From the NCBI GenBank assembly GCA_020465985.1, contig JAANYP010002964.1, forward strand, positions 443,501 through 507,500: DNA of 64,000 bases. The letters run 5' to 3'. Both the position numbers and the translations under genes were made by a program. This document shows positions 40,901 to 54,104 of this stretch, one piece after another; position 1 is the stretch's first letter; each line of letters opens with the position of its first letter. Under the pieces are notes generated by a model. The model ran no database searches, was not told where the DNA came from, and was given only the letters and a program-made list of their open reading frames with translations. Source of the DNA: Centrapalus pauciflorus (Eukaryota; Streptophyta; Magnoliopsida; Asterales; Asteraceae).

Positions 40901-42120
40901 GTGCCAAAAAGAATAGAAAAAATGGAAGCTTGCCAGGAAAGTGAAATCACGCCAGGAGAAAAAGAGGCGGAAGTAAAGTTAGAGAAAGGTCTCAGGTCTC
41001 TGTACCATATCAGCACGTCCTCTTTGCCAGAGCCAATTCCATTTGACAAAACTTTGCAGAAAGAAATTTCATGTGAGTGTGCTACTAGAAGCGCTGCCAA
41101 GGACGCGCTTGTCAAGCTGTTCCCTTCAAGAAAAGCGCACCACAGAGTGGAACTTCGGATCCCAGGATGGTGCAACAGGCCCTGAAAGTGGAAATCCTAC
41201 CATCACACTGAGTGCGCACAGAGGGATACAGGGAATGGGGGATGGAACTTGGCAGTTGCCTGAGCCACGTCAAGTCAGACGAAACGGGCTAACGCACATT
41301 CCGGCTGCATCTCAAGAAGCTGATGGAGAAGGTAGTGAGCTGGGCCTGATTCCAAAAGACGTAAAAGAGGTTCTCTGTGACCATACCCCAAATATAAGGA
41401 GCAGAAGACAAAGAAGGATACAGGATGCGAGCGCTACTCCTTACGTGGATTGAACAGTGGCGCCGACTATGCCTTGAAATAAAAGGAGTGATCATCAGTC
41501 GCCTAAAGGAATCAGTAGTGTGAGGATGGCAAGATTATTGAAGAAACCTGAGCTGGGGGCTATTTTTTGTAGATCCCCTAACTCACAGAAGAAGTGCTCA
41601 AAGAGCTCAGGAGCTGACCAAGTTGATATGAGACAACTTGCCGCTTCAGACTGAGTTCATTTATGAGTCTAGCCACATGGAAAGCCAGCCATCTGGGATC
41701 AAGCTCAGAGGCTTCTATACAAGATGGGGAGCTCAATGTATCCCACGTTCATGATCATCAGATGGACGTTGAGGGGAACTTGAAGGAGTACAAGGGAAGA
41801 ATGAAAAGTGGTTACAGATCCTCTCCGACTGAATATGAAGCGTCCATTAACCATCGGGATAGGTAAGAAGACAAAGATGGAAAGCTGTCCATCTCGTGGA
41901 CAGGTTTGCCATTATTGCCCCAACTGCAAACCGCCAACACTGTTATCATTGGTCACATGTAGTTGTCACTGTACATTAGTTTACATTATACGTTTGTAAT
42001 TTTGCTTTTACATCGTTGTAAAATACATTAGACATACGTTGTTACTCTTTGTAAGAATCCGATGTGGGTCTAGTATAGCAAGAATCAGTGTATATAATAA
42101 ACTGATCTTTACTTTTATGT
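37940..42120 (+). other. GC-richer post-pol segment, probably a damaged env-like/3' region
   Basis: Base composition is more balanced than elsewhere and short frames change often. Some pieces look protein-coding: 40574-40837 has a helical QQIREETGNLARICWCLRSL, 40901-41185 is charged, and a Pro-rich stretch lies near 39540-39620. Position between pol and the right LTR fits a SIRE 3' region. I do not recognise a family. Foreign or misassembled DNA cannot be excluded. Confidence 0.4.
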
Positions 42121-42220
42121 AAAGTGGTTGTATTTATTTCAGCAAAGTGACGCTAAAAATATATAGTGGTTTGATACGGACCAGCTTGACCTGGTATTGC
42201 AAATACTGGGGCGAGAGATC

Positions 42221-43123
42221 TGTTACGGCACAACAAAAAGGCCCCTCAGGTCAACCTTGTTACTACATCTGAGGTGCCGGAGATTTTCATAATCACACCG
42301 TTGTGATGCCTTTGAAGGTGAATTACAGGCCTGTTTATGGCCTTTATATAAACCTGAAAATTGATTTGCATATACACGTCTAAAGCGTGTTCCTCTATAT
42401 GTTGCATGTGTTGCATCACATAGACGAGTTTGTCCAAGCTCTTGTCTGCTGAACTAGCGGTGAACATAATGGTTCCTACCGCTGCTCCACTGTTGAGCGC
42501 TTGGGCATTTTTTAAAGTGTTCTGTTCTTGTGAACAACAAATTTGTTCTTTGTGAATCAGGCTAAACACTTTATGGGAATTTGTTTCCAAGTCATCATGT
42601 ATTGTTTTTGACTACAAGATCAGTTTACGAGTGACATACCAATCAGGGAAAATACAGAATTGCTCCAGCCTGCCCACGCTGTTCTGTACACATGAAGTAC
42701 AAAAGGATATCTTGAAAAACGGGGACATTGGGCCTCTTTTTTTATATCTAAATAGGCCTTTTACAGGGAGAAAGACGCAAAGTTGACATCCTAAAATTAG
42801 TTAAGGCAATGCAACAGTACGACAATAGCTAACAAGACAAAGTTCTGCACATGGTGAAGACAGTCGCTTTCGGGAAAAGTGCCAGGAAGAAGGTCCTGTT
42901 GTCTTTTCAACACAAGACTTTTCCTTTCATTCGTCACATTGAAGATGTTCTCTGAGAGTTCTTCTAGGATGTAGTATAGGAACGGAAGCTTCTACAGGTC
43001 CAAGACTGTGTGAATGAAAGAATGGCATTCTAAACCCCAGAGTGTGTCGTTATTTTAAATAGCTGACCTTCACCCCCTCCTCCAGCTTTAACTATATTAC
43101 TCTGGGACCCTCCGGGACCTACA
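42221..43123 (+). repeat. Right LTR of the SIRE-like element, decayed or error-rich
   Basis: 903 bp matching 27693-28812 with many small indels. It starts TGTTACGGCACAACAAAAAGG and ends GGGACCTACA. About 240 bp between the two AGAGTG words (left-LTR 28460-28735) are missing. The preceding tactggggcgagaga fits a polypurine tract. Confidence 0.8.
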
Positions 43124-43138
43124 TCATATATTCCGATT

Positions 43139-46100
43139 ATATACGTTACAAAGTTTATGATTCGTTGGTAATGAAGAAACACGTATATGAGTTCTCGTAT
43201 TTTAAATTTTAAAATTTTTTATGCCTTTAAGAATGCATATATTAGTGTGTCGTAGTGAGTACGCGTGATTTTTAATGATAGCCTGTTTTTTTTCAAAAAA
43301 TAACAAGTTTAGGTCCGTCGCAAATCGATTGCAAATTGATAAATTTTATGAGGGATTTGCGACGGAATTTTGTTTCTTTACATTATTTTCGTGTCAAAAA
43401 GTCTAAAATAGCGAGTAAGAATATCAATTATGTAATTAAATACATAAAACTTGATTTTTAATAAGTATTTGTTTTATACACGTGACAATAGATACGTTCG
43501 TGTACATTTGTATTTGTTTTATATACGTACTAAGTTTATGATTCGTTCTTAATGAAGAAAACACGTATACGACTTCTCGTAATTTAAATTTTAAAATTTT
43601 TTATGCCTTTAAGAATGCATATATTAGTGTGTCGTAGTAAGTACGCGTGATTTTTAATGATAGCCGATTTTTTAAAAAAATAATAAGTTTAGCTCCGTCG
43701 CAAATCCATCGCAAATTGTTAAATTTTGTGAGGCATTTGCGACGGAATTTTGTTTCTTTTCAATATTTTCGGGTCATAAAGCCTAAAATAGAGAGTAAGA
43801 ATATCAATTATGTAATTAAATACATAAAACTTGATTTTGAATAAGTATTTGTTTTATACACGTGCCTATAGATACGTTCGTGTACATTTGTATTTGTTAT
43901 ATATACGTTACAAAGTTTATGATTCGTTGTTAATGAAGAAACACGTATAAGAGTTCTCGTATTTTAAATTTTAAAATTTTTTATGCCTTTAAGAATGCAT
44001 ATATTAGTGTGTCGTAGTGAGTACGCGTGATTTTTAATGATGACCTGTTTTTTTCAAAAAAATAACAAGTTTAGGTCCGTCGCAAATCTATTGCAAATTG
44101 ATAAATTTTGTGAGGGATTTGCGACGGAATTTTGTTTCTTTACATTATTTTCGTGTCAAAAAGTCTAAAATAGCGACTAAGAATATCAATTATGTAATTA
44201 AATACATAAAACTTGATTTTGAATAAGTATTTGTTTTATACACGTGCCTATAGATACGTCGCGTACATTTGTATTTGTTTTATATACGTTACAAAGTTTA
44301 TGATTCGTTGTTAATGAAGAAACACGTATATGAGTTCTCGTATTTTTAATTTTAAAAATTTTTATGCCTTTAAGAATGCATATATTAGTGTGTCGTTGTG
44401 AGTACGCGTGATTTTTAATGATAGCCGATTTTTTTTAAAAATAATAAGTTTAGGTCCGTCGCAAGTCTGTCGCAAATTGTTAAATTTTGTGAGGGATTTG
44501 CGACGGAATTTTGTTTCTTTTCATTATTTTCGGGTCAAAAAGCCTAAAATAGGGAGAAAGAATATCAATTATGCAATTAAATACATAAAACTTGATTTTG
44601 AATAAGTATTTGTTTTGTACACGTGCCTATAGATACGTTCGTGTACATTTGTATTTGTTTTATATACGTTACAAAGTTTATGATTCGTTGTTAATGAAGA
44701 AAACACGTATACGAGTTCTCGTAATTTAAATTTTAAAAATTTTTATGCCTTTAAGAATGCATATATTAGTGTGTCGTAGTGAGTACGCATGATTTTTAAT
44801 GATAGCCTGTTTTTTTCAAAAAAATAACAAGTTTAGGTCCGTCGCAAATCTATTGCAAATTGATAAATTTTGTGAGGGATTTGCGACGGAATTTTGTTTC
44901 TTTACATTATTTTCGTGTCAAAAAGTCTAAAATAGCGACTAAGAATATCAATTATGTAATTAAATACATAAAACTTGATTTTGAATAAGTATTTGTTTTA
45001 TACACGTGCCTATAGATACGTTCGTGTACATTTGTATTTGTTTTATACACGTTAAAAAGTTTATGATTCGTTGTTAATGAAGAAACACGTATAAGAGTTC
45101 TCGTAATTTAAATTTTAAAATTTTTTATGCCTTTAAGAATGCATATATTAGTGTGTCGTAGTAAGTATGCGTGATTTTTAATGATAGCCGATTTTTTAAA
45201 AAAATAATAAGTTTAGCTCCGTCGCAAATCCATCGCAAATTGTTAAATTTTGTGAGGGATTTGCGACGGAATTTTGTTTCTTTTCAATATTTTCGGGTCA
45301 AAAAGCCTAAAATAGAGAGTAAGAATATCAATTATGTAATTAAATACGTAAAACTTGATTTTGAATAAGTATTTGTTTTATACACGTGCCAATAGATACG
45401 TTCGTGTACATTTGTATTTGTTTTATACACGTTAAAAAGTTTATAATTCGTTGTTAATGAAGAAACACGTATAAGAGTTCTCGTATTTTAAATTTTAAAA
45501 TTTTTTATGCCTTTAAGAATGCATATATTAGTGTGTCGTAGTGAGTACGCGTGATTTTTAATGATGGCCTGTTTAAGAATGCATATATTAGTATGTCGTA
45601 GTAAGTACGCGTGATTTTTAATGATAGCAGATTTTTTTAAAAAATAATAGTTTAGCTCCGTCGCAAATCCATCGCAAATTGTTAAGTTTTGTGAGGGATT
45701 TGCGACGGAATTTTGTTTCTTTTCAATATTTTCGGGTCGAAAGGCCTAAAATAGCGAGTAAGAATATCAATTATGTAATTAAATACATAAAACTTGATTT
45801 TGAGTAAGTATTTGTTTTATACACGTTGCTATAGATACGTCGCGTACATTTGTATTTGTTTTATATACGATACAAAGTTTATGATTCGTTGTTAATGAAG
45901 AAACACGTATATGGGTTCTCCTATTTTAAATTTTAAAATTTTTATGCCTTTAAGAATGCATATATTAGTGTGTCGTAGTGAGTACGCGTGATTTTTAATG
46001 ATAGCCTATTTTTTTCAAAAAATAACAAGTTTAGGTCTGTTGTAAATCTATTGCAAATTGATAAATTTTGTCAGGGATTTGCGACAGAATTTTGTTTCTT

Positions 46101-49100
46101 TACATAATTTTCGGGTCAAAATGTCTAAAATAGCGACTAAGAATATTAATTATGTAATTAAATACATAAAACTTGATTTTCAATAAGTATTTGTTTTATA
46201 CACGTGCCAATAGATACGTTCGTGTACATTTGTATTTGTTTTATATACGTACTAAGTTTATGATTCGTTCTTAATGAAGAAAACACGTATACGACTTCTC
46301 GTAATTTAAATTTTAAAATTTTTTATGCCTTTAAGAATGCATATATTAGTGTGTCGTAGTAAGTACGCGTGATTTTTAATGATAGCAGATTTTTTAAAAA
46401 TATAATGAGTTTAGCTCCGTCGCAAATCCATCGCAAATTGTTAAATTTTGTTAGGGATTTGCGACGGAATTTTGTTTCTTTTCAACATTTTCGGGTCAAA
46501 AAGCCTAAAATAGAGAGTAAGAATATCAATTATGTAATTAAATACGTAAAACCTGATTTTGAATACGTATTTGTTTTATACACGTGCCTATAGATACGTT
46601 CGTGTACATTTGTATTTGTTTTATACACGTTAAAAAGTTTATGATTCGTTGTTAATGAAGAAACACGTATAAGAGTTCTCGTATTTTAAATTTTAAAATT
46701 TTTTATGGCTTTAAGAATGCATATATTAGGGTGTCGTAGTGAGTACGCGTGATTTTTAATGATAGCGTGTTTTTTTTCAAAAAATAACAAGTTTAGGTCC
46801 GTCGCAAATCGATTGCAAATTGATAAATTTTATGAGGGATTTGCGACGGAATTTTGTTTCTTTACATTATTTTCGTGTCAAAAAGTCTAAAATAGCGACT
46901 AAGAATATCAATTATGTAACTAAATACATAAAACTTGATTTTGAATAAGTATTTGTTTTATACACGTGCCTATAGATACGTTCGTGTACATTTGTATTTG
47001 TTATATATACTTTACAAAGTTTATGATTCGTTGGTAATGAAGAAACACGTATATGAGTTCTCGTATTTTAAATTTTAAAATTTTTTATGCCTTTAAGAAT
47101 GCATATATTAGTGTGTCGTAGTGAGTACGCGTGATTTTTAATGATAGCGTGTTTTTTTTCAAAAAATAACAAGTTTAGGTCCGTCGCAAATCGATTGCAA
47201 ATTGATAAATTTTATGAGGGATTTGCGACGGAATTTTGTTTCTTTACATTATTTTCGTGTCAAAAAGTCTAAAATAGCGAGTAAGAATATCAATTATGTA
47301 ACTAAATACATAAAACTTGATTTTGAATAAGTATTTGTTTTATACACGTGCCTATAGATACGTTCGTGTACATTTGTATTTGTTATATATACTTTACAAA
47401 GTTTATGATTCGTTGGTAATGAAGAAACACGTATATGAGTTCTCGTATTTTAAATTTTAAAATTTTTTATGCCTTTAAGAATGCATATATTAGTGTGTCG
47501 TATAGTACGCGTGATTTTTAATGATAGCTGATTTTTTAAAAAAATTAATGAGTTTAGCTCCGTCGCAAATCCATCGCAAATTGTTAAATTTTTTTAGGGG
47601 ATTTGCGACGGAATTTTGTTTCTTTTCAACATTTTGGGTCAAAAAAGCCTAAAATAGAGAGTAAGAATATCAATTATGTAATTAAATACGTAAAAACCTG
47701 ATTTTGAATACGTATTTGTTTTATACACGTGCCTATAGATACGTTCGTGTACATTTGTATTCGTTTTATACACGTTAAAAAGTTTATGATTCGTTGTTAA
47801 TGAAGAAACACGTATAAGAGTTCTCGTATTTTAAATTTTAAAATTTTTTATGCCTTTAAGAATGCATATATTAGGTTGTCGTAGTGAGTACGCGTGATTT
47901 TTAATGATGGTCTGTTTTTTTCAAAAAAATAACAAGTTTAGGGCCGTCGCAAATCTATTGCAAATTGATAAATTTTGTCAGGGATTTGCGACGAAATTTT
48001 GTTTCTTTACATTATTTTCGTGTCAAAAAGTCTAAAATAGCGACTAAGAATATCAATTATGTAACTAAATACATAAAACTTGATTTTGAATAAGTATTTG
48101 TTTTATACACGTGCCTATAGATACGTTCATGTACATTTGTATTTGTTATATATACGTTACAAAGTTTATGATTCGTTGGTAATGAAGAAACACGTATATG
48201 AGTTCTCGTATTTTAAATTTTAAAATTTTTTATGCCTTTAAGAATGCATATATTAGTGTGTCGTAGTGAGTACGCGTGATTTTTAATGATAGCCTGTTTT
48301 TTTTCAAAAAATAACAAGTTTAGGTCCGTCGCAAATCGATTGCAAATTGATAAATTTTATGAGGGATTTGTGACGGAATTTTGTTTCTTTACATTATTTT
48401 CGTGTCAAAAAGTCTAAAATAGCGAGTAAGAATATCAATTATGTAATTAAATACATAAAACTTGATTTTTAATAAGTATTTGTTTTATACACGTGACAAT
48501 AGATACGTTCGTGTACATTTGTATTTGTTTTATATACGTACTAAGTTTATGATTCGTTTTTAATGAAGAAAACACGTATACGACTTCTCGTAATTTAAAT
48601 TTTAAAATTTTTTATGCCTTTAAGAATGCATATATTAGTGTGTCATTGTAAGTACGCGTGATTTTTAATGATAGCTGATTTTTTAAAAAAATAATAAGTT
48701 TAGCTCCGTCGCAAATCCATCGCAAATTGTTAAATTTTGTGAGGGATTTGCGACAGAATTTTGTTTCTTTTCAACATTTTCGGGTCAAAAAGCCTAAAAT
48801 AGAGAGTAAGAATATCAATTATGTAATTAAATACGTCAAACTTGATTTTGAATAAGTATTTGTTTTATACACGTGCCTATAGATACGTTCGTGTACATTT
48901 GTATTTGGTTTATACACGTTAAAAAGTTTATGATTCGTTGTTAATGAAGAAACACGTATAAGAGTTCTCGTATTTTAAATTTTAATATTTTTTATGCCTT
49001 TAAGAATGCATATATTAGTGTGTCGTAGTGAGTACGCGTGATTTTTAATGATAGCCTGTTTTTTTTTCAAAAAATAACAAGTTTAGGGCCGTCGCAAATC

Positions 49101-51507
49101 TATTGCTAATTGATAAATTTTGTGAGGGATTTGCGACGGAATTTTGTTTCTTTACATTATTTTCGTGTCAAAAAGGCTAAAATAGCGACTAAGAATATCA
49201 ATTATGTAATTAAATACATAAAACTTGATTTTGAATAAGTATTTATTTTATACACGTGCCTATAGATACGTTCGTGTACATTTGTATTTGTTATATATAC
49301 GTTACAAAGTTTATGATTCGTTGTTAATGAAGAAACACGTATATGAGTTCTCGTATTTTAAATTTTAAAATTTTTTATGCCTTTTAGAATGCATATATTA
49401 GTGTGTCATAGTAAGTACGCGTGATTTTTAATGATAGCCGATTTTTTAAAAAAATAATAAGTTTAGCTCCGTCGCAAATATATCGCAAATTGTTAAATTT
49501 TGTGAGAGTTTTGCGATGGAATTTTGTTTCTTTTCAATATTTTCGGGTCAAAAAGCCTAAAATAGGGAGTAAGAATATCAATTATTTAATTAAATACATA
49601 AAACTTGATTTTGAATAAGTATTTGTCTTATACACGTGCCTATAGATACGTTCGTGTACATTTGTATTTATATTATATACGCACTAAGTCTATGATTCGT
49701 TCTTAATGAAGAAAACATGTATACGACTTGTCGTAATTTAAATTTTAAAATTTTTTATGCCTTTAAGAATGCATGTATTAGTGTGTCGTAGTAAGTACGC
49801 GTGATTTTTAATGATAGCTGATTTTTTTAAAAATAATAAGTTTAGCTCCGTCGCAAATCCATCGCAAATTGTTAAATTTTGTGAGGGATTTGCGACGGAA
49901 TTTTGTTTCTTTTCAATATTTTCGGGTCAAAAAGCCTAAAATTGGGAGTAAGAATATCAATTATGTAATTAAATACATAAAACTTGATTTAGAATAAGTA
50001 TTTGTTTTATACACGTGCCTATAGATACGTTCGTGTCCATTTGTATTTGTTTTATATACGTTACAAAGTTTATGATTCGTTGTTAATGAAGAAACACGTA
50101 TAAGAGTTCTCGTATTTTAAATTTTAAAATTTTTTATGCCTTTAAGAATGCATATATTAGTAGGTGGTAGTGAGTACGAGTCATTTTTAATGATAGCCTG
50201 TTTTTTTCAAAAAATAACAAGTTTAGGTCCGTCGCAAATCTATTGCAAATTGATAAATTTTATGAGGGATTTGCGACGGAATTTTTTTTCTTTACATTAT
50301 TTTCGTGTCAAAAAGTCTAAAATAGCGAGTAAGAATATCAATTATGTAATTAAATACATAAAACTTGATTTTGAATAAGTATTTGTTTTATACACGTGCC
50401 TATAGATACGTTCGTGTACATTTGTATTTGTTTTATATACGCACTAAGTTTATGATGCGTTCTTAATGAAGAAAACACGTATACGACTTCTCGTAATTTA
50501 AATTTTAAAATTTTTTATGCCTTTAAGAATGCATATATTAGTGTGTCGTAGTAAGTACGCGTGATTTTCAATGATAGCTGATTTTTTAAAAAATAATAAG
50601 TTTAGCTCCGTCGCAAATCCATCGCAAATTGTTAAATTTTGTGAGGAATTTGCGACGGAATTTTGTTTCTTTTCAATATTTTCGGGTCAAAAAGCCTAAA
50701 ATAGAGAGTAAGAATATCAATTATGTAATTAAATACATAAAACTTGATTTTGAATAAGTATTTGTTTTATACACGTGCCTATTGATACGTTCGTGTACAT
50801 TTGTATTTGTTATGTATACGTTACAAAGTTTATGATTCGTTGTTAATGAAGAAACACGTATATGAGTTCTCGCATTTTAAATTTTAAAATTTTTTATGCC
50901 TTTAAGAATGCATATATTAGTGTGTCGTAGTGAGTACGCGTGATTTTAATGATGGCCTGTTTTTTTTCAAAAAAATAACAAGTTTAGGTCCGTCGCAAAT
51001 CTATTGCAAATTGATAAATTTTGTGAGGGATTTGCGACGGAATTTTGTTTCTTTACATAATTTTCGGGTCAAAAAGTCTAAAATAGCGAGTAAGAATATC
51101 AATTATGTAATTAAATACATAAAACTTGATTTTGAATAATTATTTGTTTTATACACGTGCCTAGAGATACGTTCGTGTACATTTGTATTTGTTTTATATA
51201 CGCACTAAGTTTAGGATGCGTTATTAATGAAGAAAACACGTATACGACTTCTCGTAATTTAAATTTTAAAATTTTTTATGCCTTTAAGAATGCATATATT
51301 ATTGTGTCGTAGTAAGTACACGTGATTTTTAATGATAGCTGATTTTTTAAAAAAATAATAAGTTTAGCTCCGTCGCAAATCCATCGCAAATTGTTAAATT
51401 TTGTTAGGAATTTGCGACGGAATTTTGTTTCTTTTCCATATTTTCGGGTCAAAAAGCCTAAAATAGAGAGTAAGAATATCAATTATGTAATTAAATACAT
51501 AAAACTT
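43139..51507. repeat. Satellite array, block 1 (~380-bp monomer, about 22 copies)
   Basis: Tandem units of about 380 bp repeat markers such as gtgtcgtag(t/a)gagtacgcg, tccgtcgcaaatc and tatagatacgttcgtgtaca. Two main types alternate: A (ccatcgcaaattgttaaa, cgggtcaaaaagcc) and B (tattgcaaattgataaa, cgtgtcaaaaagtc). A-B pairs give a 761-763 bp period at 43647, 44408 and 45171. One short unit is reduced to about 60 bp near 45530-45590. Each monomer has a 14-bp inverted repeat around GTCGCAAAT/ATTTGCGAC. Confidence 0.95.
51503..51507. repeat. Target-site duplication AACTT, left copy
   Basis: AACTT at 51503-51507 matches 56856-56860 and interrupts a satellite monomer that continues in phase on the right. 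Confidence 0.95.
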
Positions 51508-51905
51508 TGTGAATTCATATTTCATGCAATTCAATCATATACAACAATTTATATGAACAATTAACAATCCAACACACTATATTGAATGATTAAGAGAGAA
51601 AATATTACATTGGTGTTCTTGGCTTTCTTGCAAGTACAATCCTTCTTTTCTCTCTAATTCCAGCCGTGTATTTTTGTGTAATCTGAGATTCCTCCTTCTA
51701 TCAACAGTACACAGATACCTCTTTTTATACTTAATACTCAAGCTTTGAGTATTTACAATCCAACCCCTATACTATTGAGTAATTACAATTATATACAATA
51801 TAATTGTTTCATCTCTATTATTTATTCCCAACATTCTCCCCCTTAGAGATGAACACAGTTATTAAAGTAATATTCATTTCAGCTCTACAAATATTGTCCC
51901 TAACA
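51508..51905 (-). repeat. 3' LTR of the gag-only element
   Basis: 398 bp, TGTGAATTC...CCTAACA. On the minus strand it contains a TATAAAAAGAGG promoter motif. Confidence 0.95.
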
Positions 51906-53860
51906 ATCTCCCCCTTAGAGATGAAATCAATTTTCTGATAAAAGATCATTTCAGGGACTTTTTCGTGAATATTCTTCTTTTCTCTGATCTCTGAATCTTC
52001 TTCTTTTCTTTATTTGTCTCTCTCTGATCTTCACAACTCTTCTTCTCTGATCTTCTCTTTTCTTGTATTTTCTTGTGAGTACACTCCCCCTTGAATCATG
52101 AATAGCTTTTTAATTCTCTCCCTTGATCAATTCATTTGATATGATGTAGCAATTGTCTTCAGTTGACTTCAATCTACTCAACTGTTGTTTCTGAAATTCA
52201 GCTTTTCTCCCCCTCATGATGATCATAAAAAATTATGAACATCATGCAAAAACTTCAGAAACATTAATTCAATGAAATTACAGTAGAAGAAATACAACAA
52301 CAATTACAACTCAGAAATTATTACAAATTGATTTTCTCCCCCTTAAACTGACATCTCTCCCCCTATACAAAACAGATTTATCTCACCCCCTCAAAAAGTT
52401 CACTCCCCCTCGAATTGATATTATATCTTTTTAGAACAAAACAAAGCTTTACAACTTTGGGGAAAATGAAACACATTCATTTTGTGAGAAAACAAGTCCA
52501 GGTCCACATAGGATTCCTGTTTGCACAATAGACAAAATCTATGTGACCTACTTTCAGCGCTGGCGTGATGTTAACACTGGTAGGATTTCCAAATAGTCAC
52601 CGTGAAATCCTTTATCATGAAAGAATCACTCATATTTGTTCCGGCTTAGTCACTTTGGACTAGCAGTTTATAGTCACGCAGACTGTCAGACTCGATGTGT
52701 CCTAAAAGAGTATATAATCAGCTCTAGACACAATGTGCATCAAATGAAGTGGGAGACCGGAGCAAATGTCTTCCTTCTTTCAATATCAATAATATTCAAA
52801 TGATATATCGATAGACATGTGTTATATCTCCGTGATTATTGAAACAGAAATCTTTTGAGAGATAACTGAGTAGTTGGTGGGGTTAAGTGTATGCGTCACT
52901 GGGTCCATGACGTCTTTTTCAATATCAAGTCGCCTAGGGCTTGATAGATTATGTGGATTACCCAGCAGACACAGTGTAGGATAGGATTATCTTTTCTTCA
53001 AATCCTTTCTCAACTCTCAGCTCTCAGCATTTTTCAACCTAGCTCCCTCCGGCTCACTTTTCAGAATTAAATTCAGTCAGCTTTATACGAAAAGCATGAT
53101 CTGATGCACCACCATCGCCTTTTAATATCCCTCTCATTTACATTTTACCTCTGCTCGACCCTGTCAGTATCCCGTGATAACTGACACTTCTCAACTAATA
53201 AACCTAAGGAACCCTCACCCACACAAACTATAGATGGTTTGCTCCTTGGGTAGGTCTTCCGGATCTGGTTAGACCATAGAAGCGAAATTTATGCCTATCA
53301 CTCAGATTGGTGCATAATCGAAGTCAGCATAAAAATTTTCAGCTTTGAAAGGTCATGAGATATGATGAAATCCAACTTATATGGTATTGGAGATGATATG
53401 CAGATAATTTTGGGAGATATCAGAATGAAATGGAAAATCTGATATATGATATGAAAAGAATAAGATTTTCTTGAAAGAATTAGCACATGGGAGATAACAG
53501 GAGAATCCAGTATAAATTGGAAGAGTTCTAACAAAAAGAATCTCAGAAGAAATGAGATTATAAAAATCAAAGAGATTAGATCAATTAATCTCAATGATAG
53601 ATTCAGAGATTCATAAAAAATTTCTTTTCAGCTCAAAAACTCTTTTTATGTGTGTGTCAAATATTTTCGTGAAAAATCACACATAGTTTTGAAAAATGTC
53701 ATCGTCAAAGTGCATCTGAAACTCCCCCTGGAAATAAGCACACGCAGCTAGTCAACTCATAGAAATGAAATCAGGAGCAAAAAATTATAAAAATAAAACT
53801 CCCTCTTTGTCAATTTCAGCTTCGGAGTTGAATTCAGGGCAAGAATTCCAGTAAGATTTG
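51906..53860 (-). other. Non-coding 3' half of the gag-only element
   Basis: Contains several CCCCCTT-type runs (complement of purine tracts) at 51906-52420, then unremarkable sequence. There is no coding potential where pol would lie. A 98-codon frame at 53298-53594 is hydrophobic but Ile/Phe-rich from AT bias and has no known domain. Confidence 0.6.
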
Positions 53861-53872
53861 TCTCTCAGACTC

Positions 53873-54089
53873 GGGTTTCAGTCTGATGTAACTGAAAGCC
53901 TTTGACTCTGGTTCATTGAAGTCCGGGTTCTAGACTGAATTAACTAGAAACCATATGATTGAACTGAAGAACGGGTTTTAGTCTAGATTAACTAAAAACC
54001 ATCTTGAGTTGAAGCACGGGTCTTGATCTGAATTAATCAAGAGCCTCTTGAAATGAAGAACGGGTCCTTATCTGGAATGATAAGAAACC
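53873..54089 (-). repeat. Five tandem 28-nt hairpins with compensatory stem changes
   Basis: Hairpins at 53873-53900, 53925-53952, 53973-54000, 54018-54045 and 54062-54089, each exactly 28 nt: 10-nt arm, 8-nt loop, 10-nt arm. Plus-strand arms start GGGT and end CC; the loop consensus is CTGAATTA. Arm positions 5-9 vary between units, and the opposite arm changes to match (for example TTTCAGT/ACTGAAA, TCTTGAT/ATCAAGA). Position 3 is always unpaired. One plus-strand C-A pair becomes G-U on the element-sense RNA. Spacers are 24, 20, 17 and 16 nt and share TGAAG(A/C)AC. Sense order: gag stop, then hairpins 16 nt later. Confidence 0.85.
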
Positions 54090-54104
54090 TATAACCTGCA
54101 AAAT

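Noticed and set aside
37940..42120. Bacterial DNA or horizontal transfer
   Set aside because: Higher GC alone is weak evidence; there is no bacterial gene, operon or long frame, and the block lies between parts of one retroelement in error-rich sequence.
53873..54089. CRISPR-like array
   Set aside because: Repeats are hairpins with differing stems and the spacers are short and similar to each other; the setting is a plant retrotransposon without cas genes.
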